Made by a program: the position numbers and the translations under genes
Notes under the pieces: model-generated
Seen by the model: only the letters and a program-made list of their open reading frames with translations
Told to the model about the DNA's origin: nothing
Database searches by the model: none
Source: Bacillota bacterium
GTDB taxonomy: Bacteria; Bacillota; Clostridia; Christensenellales; Aristaeellaceae
Assembly: GCA_023416585.1 (NCBI GenBank)
Contig: JAEZHM010000154.1
Span: 62,001-126,000 of the forward strand
Direction: 5' to 3'
DNA: 64,000 bases
Shown: positions 51,117 to 59,196 of the stretch, piece after piece
Layout of the letters: the number at the start of each line of letters is the position of its first letter
How positions within the stretch are numbered: position 1 is the stretch's first letter

Positions 51117-51768
51117 GATCCGACATAAAGTGATCTATCTGTCTTGAATTTTTAAGCCTCCTCGCCGGTATTCTGCCATTCCAGATGAAGTACACAAGAA
51201 CCGACAAGGCAAAACCAATGAGCCATCCGCCTATGACATCACCAGCGTAATGCACACCCAGATAGACTCGGCTGAAACCGATAGCAATGACAAGCACTAT
51301 GCAAACAACGGAAAGCGTAATCTTGAGAGGCTTGTTTTTAATAAACCGGAAAATCAGCAAAATCAGCATCGTGTAAAGAGATGCGTTGATCATGGCATGG
51401 CCGCTGGGGAAACTGTAGCTTGTTTCGTTGATCAGCCTCAAAATGTTTGGACGTTCCCTGACAAAAATGTTTTTCAGCGCAACATTCAATAGGAAAGACA
51501 GGATTACCGCTAAGGAAACTGGCGTGGCTATGGTTTTTCTGGACTTTGGTATTACAATCAGCAGCAGGCAAAAGGATATGATAACAGGCGAGTCTCCAAT
51601 ATGCGTAATTATTTTCACGATAGATGTTACAAGGGGAGACATTTTCTCTACTGCTTCGCTATAGGCCCATCCCTCGAAATCGGTGGTTACTCCTGCCGTG
51701 ACACATATGGCAAGCAAAGAAAACAATAGTAGGGGAATGATAACGAATAAAACTGTTCTTTTACTCAT
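51094..51768 (-). CDS. PAP2-family phosphatase
   Basis: This 224-residue membrane protein carries the three PAP2 motifs: KNIFVRERP, SFPSGHAM and SRVYLGVHYAGD. It has five or six helices. It probably dephosphorylates undecaprenyl pyrophosphate or phosphatidate and so supports wall synthesis. Its end overlaps that of the NRAMP gene tail to tail by 23 bases. Confidence 0.93.
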   Translation of the reverse strand: MSKRTVLFVIIPLLLFSLLAICVTAGVTTDFEGWAYSEAVEKMSPLVTSIVKIITHIGDSPVIISFCLLLIVIPKSRKTIATPVSLAVILSFLLNVALKNIFVRERPNILRLINETSYSFPSGHAMINASLYTMLILLIFRFIKNKPLKITLSVVCIVLVIAIGFSRVYLGVHYAGDVIGGWLIGFALSVLVYFIWNGRIPARRLKNSRQIDHFMSDPTHYPKK

Positions 51769-51863
51769 ATACGACTATTTTCTCCATTTCAAAAATGTAT
51801 GTTGTTTAGATTAAATTGCTTCCTGATGATAATTTATATTCGCAGTATTTGGTCTTATTTGTG

Positions 51864-51895
51864 AAAAGGGCAGGCACCAAAATAGGAGTCTGCCC
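51864..51895 (-). terminator. Terminator on the leftward strand
   Basis: Reading leftwards, GGGCAG (51895-51890) pairs with CTGCCC (51873-51868), followed by TTTTC. It ends the gene at 51940-52503. Confidence 0.65.
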
Positions 51896-51939
51896 GTTAG
51901 TTTGTAGGTTTAGGCCTGTATGATTTGCTTTTATCTGGG

Positions 51940-52503
51940 TTATAGAATACAAAATTGCTGTATGATGCCGCGAGTCATTACATCCGCCATTTCCAATGCC
52001 TCGGCCTGAATCGCATCAAATTCTTCAATACTCTTTTCATATTGGCCGTTCAGCATGAATACCGCCTCGTTCTCAGTCATTTGCAAATGATCAAATAGCA
52101 AATCCCTCCAGACGCATACACTCCAGAAAGGATTAATTTCACCAAGAAAGCGCGCTATTTCTTCGGCATTGGCATACCATCTTTTTCTTAGCATATTTAC
52201 TTCTGCTGTATCGCCAGCTTTTGCTGCGGTCACCAATTGCGCAGCAATCAGAAGATGCTCAGTAAAAAGCCTCTCAAACCGTATGGCTATTTGTGTGCCA
52301 TAAAAGGGCTGCAATTCGTTGGCAAAATCGACCGGGTTGCGCAAGAGGCGTTGTGTTACAAATGAAAGGTCAGGCAGGCTGAATACTATGCTGACTATTA
52401 CGAAACGCGTCCACAGCACATGCTCCATCCAAAGGCGCCTGAATGTGTTTGATAACTGAAACTGTTGGCAAGTAATGCACGATTCCGATTTATCTGAAGT
52501 CAT
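51940..52503 (-). CDS. Conserved helical protein of unknown function
   Basis: This 187-residue soluble protein is almost all alpha-helical. It contains LRRLWMEHVLWTRFVIVSI-like and FYGTQIAIRFERLFTEHLLI segments, matching a Firmicutes family sometimes labelled acetylglutamate kinase without support. A CXXC pair (CITC) lies near the N-terminus. The Glu/His pattern could bind metal in a four-helix bundle. Function unknown. Confidence 0.75.
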   Translation of the reverse strand: MTSDKSESCITCQQFQLSNTFRRLWMEHVLWTRFVIVSIVFSLPDLSFVTQRLLRNPVDFANELQPFYGTQIAIRFERLFTEHLLIAAQLVTAAKAGDTAEVNMLRKRWYANAEEIARFLGEINPFWSVCVWRDLLFDHLQMTENEAVFMLNGQYEKSIEEFDAIQAEALEMADVMTRGIIQQFCIL

Positions 52504-52609
52504 ATAGAAACCCCCATACTTAAAATGACCGTGCCACCATTACAATATATGAGGAATGGGCAGATGCGGTTCGGTATAGAAAGAATGGCCTCCATCTGTG
52601 GCCTATGAT

Positions 52610-53051
52610 CACTCGGCATCGCGGGTTGACTGGATTAATTTCACTGGATGCAAAATGAGGAGCTGTGAACATTGGTTGCACCCAATATACACTCACTGGC
52701 GCAGGCTTATGTATACCGGATGTGGCGAAGGCGTTAACCCAGTATACCGCGGTTACGATGGTCGGTTTTGCGATGCTTCAGGTGGATCATGCAGAAAAGG
52801 CATATTGAGTGTGCCGACTCTTGATCGACAGGAACTTTCAGCATAAGGGCCATAGCAGGAAAGCACAGAGGAAGATCATTGACTATTTCTCTTCCATAGG
52901 CGCCCAAACAGTCAAGTTGTCCTTTGAGCCGGAGAACGATATAGCGGTCAAACTGTATGCCGGCAGCGGTTTTACAGATACGGCTAAGAGAACAATGTGG
53001 AAATCGCCATGCGGATTGATCATAGAAGACGCAGGAAAATATAAAATCTAA
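52610..53051 (+). pseudogene. Decayed GNAT acetyltransferase
   Basis: Fragments of one GNAT protein lie in successive frames. VAPNIHSLAQAYV appears first, then IPDVAKALTQYTAV and GFAMLQVDHAEKAY, followed by TGA and then VCRLLIDRNFQHKGHSRKAQ in the same frame. An expected Trp (TGG) codon has become TGA near 52806, and at least one base was lost near 52712. The 80-codon piece at 52809-53051 holds the acetyl-CoA site but cannot be functional alone. Confidence 0.8.
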
Positions 53052-53097
53052 GGGGATGCCTTGCGGGAGAAATAACCCCGGCAAGGCATCCCCTCTT
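53051..53097 (+). terminator. Long hairpin after the pseudogene
   Basis: AGGGGATGCCTTGC and GCAAGGCATCCCCT pair perfectly (14 bases) around a 16-base loop. The T-tract is short (CTTT), so termination efficiency is uncertain. Confidence 0.7.
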
Positions 53098-53119
53098 TGG
53101 TCAATGCCTTTGTCTGTTG

Positions 53120-53383
53120 CTAAAACAGCCGTGTCACAATCCGATGAATGTAGTCATACAACATATTCCGGTTAATAAGGTCATAGTGGCTGAAATCATC
53201 AAACAAATGGGGCAGCAGGGCTGGCAGCAGGAATGCGGCGGCCATGATCTGCGTAAGCGCCAGGCGCAGGCCGCTTTCCTCACGGTCTTGGCAGCAGGGC
53301 TTTATGCGATGCAGCAGTTCTTCGAGAAATTGATTGAGCCGCTTGATACCCGGTTGATCATATGTTCCCACAAAGGGGATCAA
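53120..53383 (-). pseudogene. Probable remnant of a TetR-type regulator
   Basis: The 87 codons read KRLNQFLEELLHRIKP, then LALTQIMAAAFLLPALLPHL and YDYIHRIVTRLF, a helical pattern like the C-terminal ligand domain of TetR-family proteins. No helix-turn-helix is found upstream in this frame. It appears to be a truncated gene. The identification is tentative. Confidence 0.4.
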
Positions 53384-53582
53384 ACGCCATATAAGTTTAC
53401 CGGCGACTGGTTTGCTTATTCAACTATGCTTCTTACGCTCTTTTTCATCCGATGTGCTGTTTTCTCAAAGCTGAGGCATATGGAGTGATTCATTCAACTC
53501 TTGGCATATCCATGCGATAACGCTTTTGCAGATGACTCCATCAACATATATTGCTGAGCATCATCAATGCCATACGTTTAAT

Positions 53583-54191
53583 TTACGTACGGCTTTGTAC
53601 TATGGTGGCCGCGTTTTTTACGATATTTGAAAATGCTTTCGTACCTTTGATTTCATCTATAAGCTTCGGCTTGACGGGCTTTTCGGGTAGGTCGGCAAGC
53701 GCAAGCTCGAACCTTTTTACATCATGCCAAGTTCCAAGCTTGTATCCCACATGGTGAAAGACACCAATTGGAACAAAACCGAAGGATGCATGCAAGCCCT
53801 CACTTTTGGCGTTTGGCTGAGTGACGCCGGCATAGGCGTTGTAATATCCCTGAACTCTCAGCAATCCAAACAGCGAGGTATATAGAGCGGTGCCGATGCG
53901 CTTTCCATGGTGCCTGGGATCGACATAGACAGACGTGTCTACTGACCATTGGTAGGCTGCCCGCGCTTTGTGTATGGAGGCGTATGCGTAACCCACGATT
54001 TCACCTTTGATTTCGCATACAAGCCAGGGCAGCTTTTCTAGAGTGGCATCGATACGCTTGGCAAACTCCGCTTCTTCCGGTACAACATATTCAAAGGAAA
54101 TGGCAGTACTAAGAACGTAAGGACCGTAGATCTCCAGCAGGCGGGCACTGTCCTTAGCTGTAGCAAGGCGGATCACAACTAAATGGTTCAC
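53583..54191 (-). CDS. Phosphinothricin-type GNAT acetyltransferase
   Basis: This 202-residue enzyme matches the PAT/YncA-like family: IRLATAKDSARLLEIYGPYV at the N-terminus and VDPRHHGKRIGTALYTSLF for acetyl-CoA binding, then FGFVPIGVFHHVGYKLGTWHD, a typical end motif. Such enzymes acetylate phosphinothricin, methionine sulfoximine or amino acid analogues; the natural substrate is unknown. The C-terminal extension of about 25 residues is unusual. Confidence 0.88.
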   Translation of the reverse strand: MNHLVVIRLATAKDSARLLEIYGPYVLSTAISFEYVVPEEAEFAKRIDATLEKLPWLVCEIKGEIVGYAYASIHKARAAYQWSVDTSVYVDPRHHGKRIGTALYTSLFGLLRVQGYYNAYAGVTQPNAKSEGLHASFGFVPIGVFHHVGYKLGTWHDVKRFELALADLPEKPVKPKLIDEIKGTKAFSNIVKNAATIVQSRT

Positions 54192-54276
54192 ATACTCACC
54201 TTCCTGTTTTTACATATCATAATCAATTATCTTTTTATTTACAAGTATAGAATAGCAATGTCTGGAGTTTGTCAAT

Positions 54277-54412
54277 GATCTGTGGGGGATAGTGCCAGCC
54301 GGGAGCATGGATTGGGTAACGGCTTACCCCTCGGGCGGAAAAATGAACCGGCAGTAAAAGAAGTCGCGGTTTTGCACGTGTGGCGGATCCTGGTAAATGA
54401 AAACCTTTTTTT
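54277..54412 (+). ncRNA. Structured 5' leader of the L,D-transpeptidase gene, riboswitch candidate
   Basis: GATCTG (54277-54282) pairs with CGGATC (54384-54389) as a closing stem. Inside, GGGTAA-CGGC-TTACCC (54314-54329) and AGCCG/CGGCT offer alternative hairpins, and a GGGGGA element follows the first stem. GGTTTT (54368-54373) and AAAACC (54400-54405), followed by seven T, form a possible terminator that competes with the closing stem. This is riboswitch-like, but I cannot assign a known class. The gene starts 147 bases later. Confidence 0.5.
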
Positions 54413-54558
54413 GTCTAATTTGCGCAGCAGTGTCTACGAGAAAATTTTTTTGTCGTGTAAAAGAATACTATTTGCATATATGCAACTAAATGGGCAGGTG
54501 ATTCGTCCTATGATATGGAAATGTACATTTCTAGTTCTCATAGCAACTGAGGTGTCCA

Positions 54559-56295
54559 ATGAAGAAACTTATTGCTTGGATGATGGTATGCGCGATCCTT
54601 TTGACCGGATTATCGGCACTGGCGGAAGGTGAAACACAGACCACGCAGGGAACCAAACCCACCCAGGTGGTGGAGCTAAAATTAGGGGACAACGGGGATG
54701 CGGTAGCCCAGCTGCAGACGAGGCTCACCGAACTGAAATACTATAGCGGAAAAATAAGCGGAAATTACCGTGAGGGCACCCAGGCGGCTATCCGCAGATT
54801 TCAGGAAGACTTCGGTCTTGACGTTACTGGCATTGCCGATGTAAAAACGCAGGAGCAGCTTTACGAAGCCAAAAATCGACCCCTGGAAAAGGGCGATACA
54901 GGCGATGATGTAAAGGCACTGCAAAACCGCCTCACTGAACTTGGATATTACAATGGAAAAATCAGCGGCAAATATCTGGAAGGCACATATTATGCCATTC
55001 ATTCCTTCCAGAACGTTAATGGGCTGACAGTTACCGGCATAGCCGATGTCAAGACCTTGGAGCTTTTGTACGATGCGGAGAAGGCACTGCCTAAGAATGC
55101 CGCCACACCTACGCCTGCTCCCACACCCACCCCGGCCCCCGTGCAAAACGCGATGGAACAGGCGGCGGCAGGGGATGGAGCGGCCACAACCGCTACTCTG
55201 AACGTGGAATTCACCAAGAAGCTTCAAAGGGGTTCCACGGGCAGCAAGGTAAAACTGCTTCAAACAAGGCTTGTAGAGCTTGGCTTTTATACAGGACCTA
55301 TTTCCGGCAATTTCATGAACCAGACCAGGGATGCCGTAAGCGCCTTCCAGCAGCATAACGCGATAGCGGTGGATGGTATCGTCGGCAAGGACACCTGGGA
55401 CATGATTTTTAACAGCCAGGATGTGTCCGATGCTTCTGCAACGCCCAAACCTACCCCTGTGCCCACGCCAATCCCTTACGCAGTTACGGTGGACGTGACC
55501 AATCAGGTGGTAAACGTATATGGCCGTGATGAAAACGGCGGATATTCCAATCTGGTCCGGCAGATGATCTGCTCCACAGGCACAAAGGCATTCCCCAGCG
55601 ATCTGGGCGACTGGACGCTGAACGGGAAAACTGCCCGCTGGGCTACCTTCCCCAAGTGGGGCGGCGGCTGGGCGCAGTATTGGACTCGGATCAACAGCGG
55701 AATCGCCTTCCATTCTGTGCTCTACAATACTACCAATACCATGGATCTGGCTACAGGCTCCTATTATGATCTTGGTTCCCGGGCATCCCACGGGTGCATC
55801 CGCCTTCTGGTGAGCGACGCCAAGTGGGTCTACGAAAACCTTGGCAAGGGCGTCGTGGTTACCATCACGAACAAGCTGCCATCCGACCCGGAACTGACAC
55901 AATCGCTGAAGCCGGCTCCCTTGGATAAGAGCAGAATGCTGCCCAAGGTAACACCCGCACCGACAGCGCCGCCAGTATACAATAGCAGCGAAAAGCCGCC
56001 TATGCCTTTTAGAACCCTGAAAAAAGGCGTAAAAGGCGAAGATGTGTATTGGCTGCAGATGAAGCTTACGGAACTGGGCTATTACCATGGCACCGTGACC
56101 GGCGGCTATTATGGCGGCACGTTAGGTGCGGTGAAGGCATACCAAAAGGATCACGGCCTGAAGGCAGATGGCATCGCCGGCGAAGCGACGCAGAAAAATA
56201 TTTACGCAGATATCCTTGCGACGCCCGCTCCCGTGCCTACGTCCACACCTATACCAAGCCCTACGGCTGATCCCTTCCAGGTACCTGCCAACTAA
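54559..56295 (+). CDS. Peptidoglycan-binding L,D-transpeptidase
   Basis: This 578-residue secreted enzyme has a signal peptide (residues 1-23), then three peptidoglycan-binding domains (about 36-90, 110-170, 220-285), a Thr/Pro linker, a YkuD catalytic domain (about 310-445) with HGCIRL and the catalytic Cys near residue 412, and a fourth peptidoglycan-binding domain (about 485-545) with a Pro/Thr tail. It cross-links wall peptides by 3-3 bonds or attaches wall proteins. It is preceded by a structured leader. Confidence 0.93.
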   Translation: MKKLIAWMMVCAILLTGLSALAEGETQTTQGTKPTQVVELKLGDNGDAVAQLQTRLTELKYYSGKISGNYREGTQAAIRRFQEDFGLDVTGIADVKTQEQLYEAKNRPLEKGDTGDDVKALQNRLTELGYYNGKISGKYLEGTYYAIHSFQNVNGLTVTGIADVKTLELLYDAEKALPKNAATPTPAPTPTPAPVQNAMEQAAAGDGAATTATLNVEFTKKLQRGSTGSKVKLLQTRLVELGFYTGPISGNFMNQTRDAVSAFQQHNAIAVDGIVGKDTWDMIFNSQDVSDASATPKPTPVPTPIPYAVTVDVTNQVVNVYGRDENGGYSNLVRQMICSTGTKAFPSDLGDWTLNGKTARWATFPKWGGGWAQYWTRINSGIAFHSVLYNTTNTMDLATGSYYDLGSRASHGCIRLLVSDAKWVYENLGKGVVVTITNKLPSDPELTQSLKPAPLDKSRMLPKVTPAPTAPPVYNSSEKPPMPFRTLKKGVKGEDVYWLQMKLTELGYYHGTVTGGYYGGTLGAVKAYQKDHGLKADGIAGEATQKNIYADILATPAPVPTSTPIPSPTADPFQVPAN

Positions 56296-56317
56296 CCGGA
56301 TAAATCGTCATTATCAG

Positions 56318-56350
56318 AAAACCCCGGCGGAAAACTTCCGCCGGGGTTTT
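56318..56350. terminator. Bidirectional terminator
   Basis: AAAACCCCGGCGGAA and TTCCGCCGGGGTTTT form a perfect 15-base stem with a 3-base loop between two converging genes. A and T runs on each side suit both strands. Confidence 0.92.
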
Positions 56351-57238
56351 CTATGTTCCGAACATGCTCAGCTGCCTTGATTGCTTTGCAAACATCGCCC
56401 TGTTTATATCGGGGAAGCGGTAAGCAAGTTTCAAACGGCAGCATTCTTTTACATAAACTTCTTCGAGTACTTTTGCCCGCAGGCTTAGGCATTCGTAGTC
56501 AAGCCCAAAAGCCTGTGCATACTTTGCTTTCACACCGGGAAAATCTTTGTCCAAAGCCTTAAAAAAATACTCCCGGTTGCCGGTGCGCAGCGTCATGCCA
56601 AAGTGGCATACAATGAACTGGCCGCCGCTGTCTTTGGTGCGGCGAATGATGGACAGAATGTTTTCCTCCGTGTCCGTTAAAAAGGGAAGAACGGGATTGA
56701 GCCAGACTCCGGCGAAAACTCCCGCCTTGGACAGTGTTTCCAACGCCTCGAATCGTTTGGAGGTGGGGGAGGCATTCGGCTCCAGCGTAAGGCATAACGC
56801 ATCTTCCGCGCAGGTTATGGAGAAGCAGGCCCTGACCGGCGCAGTTCGCTGAATTTCAGAAAGCACGTCAGTGTCTCTTGCGGCCATAGATGACTTGGTA
56901 GTAAAGCCTGCGCCAAAGCCATACTGCTTTAAAAGCATAAAGGCCCCGCGCGTGATCTCCAACTCTTTTTCAAAAGGATTATATGGATCGCTCATGGCAC
57001 CGGTGGATACAAGCCCCGGTCTGCGTTTGCAACGGAGCTCCTCCCGCAGCATTGATAAGGCGTTCTCTTTCACTCTGACCTGATCGAACCGGTCCAACTG
57101 GTAACAAACCGAGCGGGAATCGCAATAGATGCAGCCGTGGCTGCAGCCCCGGTACAGGTTCAGATTATAATCGCTGTGGAAAAAATGATCCGACGCGTGA
57201 AGGGGCGTCAGCAGTTGTTTGGCCTGCACCGTTTCCAC
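56351..57238 (-). CDS. Radical SAM protein, SPL-like
   Basis: This 295-residue protein has the cluster motif CSHGCIYCDS (CX3CX2C) near residue 32, the GGE-equivalent region VSTGAMSDPYNP and other features of the SplB-type radical SAM family (GAGFTTKSS, SITCAEDALC). Homologues include spore photoproduct lyase-like and anaerobic repair enzymes. Function here unknown. It converges with the L,D-transpeptidase gene. Confidence 0.88.
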   Translation of the reverse strand: METVQAKQLLTPLHASDHFFHSDYNLNLYRGCSHGCIYCDSRSVCYQLDRFDQVRVKENALSMLREELRCKRRPGLVSTGAMSDPYNPFEKELEITRGAFMLLKQYGFGAGFTTKSSMAARDTDVLSEIQRTAPVRACFSITCAEDALCLTLEPNASPTSKRFEALETLSKAGVFAGVWLNPVLPFLTDTEENILSIIRRTKDSGGQFIVCHFGMTLRTGNREYFFKALDKDFPGVKAKYAQAFGLDYECLSLRAKVLEEVYVKECCRLKLAYRFPDINRAMFAKQSRQLSMFGT

Positions 57239-57370
57239 TGCGTCCCCTCCTTTTTAAACATTATAGAACGTTTGTTCGCAAATGTCAACTTTACATAAAC
57301 CAGTGTATCATACTGCAGGCGAAAAGCGCAGATAAGCTATCGACATGCCGGTATCTTGGCGGGATAGGTG

Positions 57371-57400
57371 TTGATTATTCCCAGGAATTCGGCGTATAAT
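57371..57400 (+). promoter_or_regulatory. Promoter of murC
   Basis: TTGATT (57371-57376) and TATAAT (57395-57400) are 18 bases apart and lie 43 bases before ATG 57443. Confidence 0.7.
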
Positions 57401-57442
57401 AGCAAAGCGGTTCTACCGCCGCAAAAAGGAGCAGGTGACTGT

Positions 57443-58846
57443 ATGCAGACGCCCCATATCCGGGATTATCAAGGCAAGCGGGTGCACATGATAGGCATCG
57501 GTGGCTCCAGCATGTCAGGGCTGGCCCAGATGCTTTTGGAGAAAGGGTACAAAGTCTCCGGCTCGGATAACGTGCGCAGCCACACCGTGGAAAAATTGGA
57601 GGCAATGGGCATACCTGTGGTCGTGGGTCACCGTGAGGAAAACGTACACGGGTCCGATGTAGCGGTATATTCCGCCGCCATCCTGCCGGACAATCCGGAG
57701 CGGATGGAGCTCAAACGGCTGATGATACCCAACATGGAGCGGGCGGAGCTTTTGGGACAATTGATGGAAGGTTATCCCGTTGCGGTTGGCATCAGCGGAA
57801 CGCATGGGAAAACGACCACCACCGCCATGCTTTCGCAGATATTGATGGAGGTCGGCCTGGATCCAACCATCCATATCGGCGGCCGGCTGGACGCAGTGGG
57901 CGGCAGCACCCGCATCGGCGCAGGGAGTGCTTTTATCGCAGAGGCATGTGAGTTCAGCGGAAGCTTTCTGCATATGCGTCCAACAATTGCAGTGGTGCTG
58001 AACATTGAGGAAGATCACCTGGATTACTACCGGGATATTGATGACATTCAGAATGCTTTCGGTAAATATTTGGCCCTTTTGCCTGAAGGCGGTCTGGCAA
58101 TCGGCTGGGGTGATGATTTCCGGGTCGTGAAGCTGTTTGAAAGTCATCCCGGAGAATCACAAACCTTTGGTTTTGGCACAAATAACGATTGGCAGCCTGA
58201 CGGGCTGAGCTATGACGATCAGGGTCGGGGCCAATTTGATCTTGTGTATAAAGGTAAAAAGCTTTGCCATGTAAATATGGCAGTGCCGGGGAACTTCAAT
58301 GTATTGAACGGCATGGCTGCCCTGACATGCGCCTACCGCCTTGGGGCTGATATGGAAAATGCAGCTTTGTCTCTCCACCGGTTTTCCGGTGCACACCGCC
58401 GCTTTGAGCTTACTGGCGTAGTGCAGGGCGTAAAGCTGTACCACGATTATGGCCACAATCCCACCGAAATGCGCAACGCGCTGTCCATCGCCAAGCTTCA
58501 GCCCCATAACCGCCTGTGGGCTGTGATGCAGCCCCATACCTACAGCCGTGTCAAGCGCTTATTCAACGATTACCTGACCTGTACAAATGCAGCTGATATC
58601 ACGCTTGTGACGGATATCTACGCCGCCAGGGAAAAGGATCCCGGCGACATACACGCCTCCATGGTGGTCAAAGGCATGCTGGATCACGGGATAGACGCAC
58701 ACCTGACACCTACCTTCAACGATACGGAGGCTTACCTTCGCGCCCACTGGCAGCCCGGCGACCTGGTGATCACCATGGGCTGCGGCAATATCAACCTGCT
58801 CAACGAGCAGATTGAGAAAAATGAGAAAAAAAAGATAGATAATTGA
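57443..58846 (+). CDS. murC: UDP-N-acetylmuramate-L-alanine ligase
   Basis: This 467-residue cytoplasmic ligase adds L-Ala to UDP-MurNAc in peptidoglycan synthesis. It has MIGIGGSSMSGLA at the N-terminus, the ATP loop GTHGKTTTTAM near residues 113-123, NIEEDHLDYY and the C-terminal HDYGHNPTEM. The length is normal. ATG 57443 follows AAAAGGAG. A single promoter and following terminator suggest one-gene transcription. Confidence 0.95.
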   Translation: MQTPHIRDYQGKRVHMIGIGGSSMSGLAQMLLEKGYKVSGSDNVRSHTVEKLEAMGIPVVVGHREENVHGSDVAVYSAAILPDNPERMELKRLMIPNMERAELLGQLMEGYPVAVGISGTHGKTTTTAMLSQILMEVGLDPTIHIGGRLDAVGGSTRIGAGSAFIAEACEFSGSFLHMRPTIAVVLNIEEDHLDYYRDIDDIQNAFGKYLALLPEGGLAIGWGDDFRVVKLFESHPGESQTFGFGTNNDWQPDGLSYDDQGRGQFDLVYKGKKLCHVNMAVPGNFNVLNGMAALTCAYRLGADMENAALSLHRFSGAHRRFELTGVVQGVKLYHDYGHNPTEMRNALSIAKLQPHNRLWAVMQPHTYSRVKRLFNDYLTCTNAADITLVTDIYAAREKDPGDIHASMVVKGMLDHGIDAHLTPTFNDTEAYLRAHWQPGDLVITMGCGNINLLNEQIEKNEKKKIDN

Positions 58847-58888
58847 CTATAGGATTCTGCGTAAAGGCTGATTAGTGCGCCAACGTTT

Positions 58889-58949
58889 CATTCTGAAGGA
58901 GCGAAGCGATCGAAGAATCTTTATACAGCAAGGTATCAAGATTCTTCAA
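58889..58949. repeat. Dispersed extragenic palindrome-like repeat
   Basis: CATTCTGAAGGAGCGAAGC... leads into AAGAATCTTTATAC and its near-perfect inverse GTATCAAGATTCTT (one mismatch). Repeats that combine CATTCTGA, GCGAAGCGA and GAAGAATCT are common intergenic elements in Clostridia and other Firmicutes, as I recall them. Confidence 0.6.
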
Positions 58950-58977
58950 ATAAATCAGCGTTTACTTAAGGGGAACA

Positions 58978-59004
58978 ACGAGGGGGCCTCTGCCCCCTCG
59001 TTTT
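58978..59004 (+). terminator. Terminator downstream of murC
   Basis: ACGAGGGGGC and GCCCCCTCGT pair perfectly around CTCT and are followed by TTT. The stem lies 131 bases after the stop. Confidence 0.85.
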
Positions 59005-59196
59005 AATACGTCTGGGGCGGCTTTGCCGTCCAGGCAGGTGCTTACGAAGTAAGATTTTACTTACAAGATTTCCTGACCGTATGCCTCACACCAGCCAAGT
59101 GCAGCGCAGGACGGTGTGAAGGAATACTAGGAAATCGTGCGAAATCGATGAAATGGATATTGAGCCATTTCATCGAAATAGGCCATAGGCCTTTTT
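59005..59196. other. Intergenic region with several palindromes, no gene
   Basis: CGATGAAATGG (59146-59156) and CCATTTCATCG (59165-59175) form an 11-base stem that may terminate the leftward penicillin-binding protein gene. AGGCC-ATA-GGCCT followed by seven T (59180-59198) is a small rightward terminator. No open frame has a ribosome site. Confidence 0.6.

Noticed and set aside
53117..53488. 123-codon rightward frame opposite the TetR-like remnant
   Set aside because: No motif or ribosome site; the leftward frame has a better helical protein pattern.
54277..54412. Calling the leader a ydaO c-di-AMP riboswitch
   Set aside because: Only the GGGGGA element and genomic context fit. The conserved 3' block of that class is not seen.
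54682..56088. 468-codon leftward frame over the L,D-transpeptidase gene
   Set aside because: Antisense shadow; the rightward frame has clear domains and a signal peptide.
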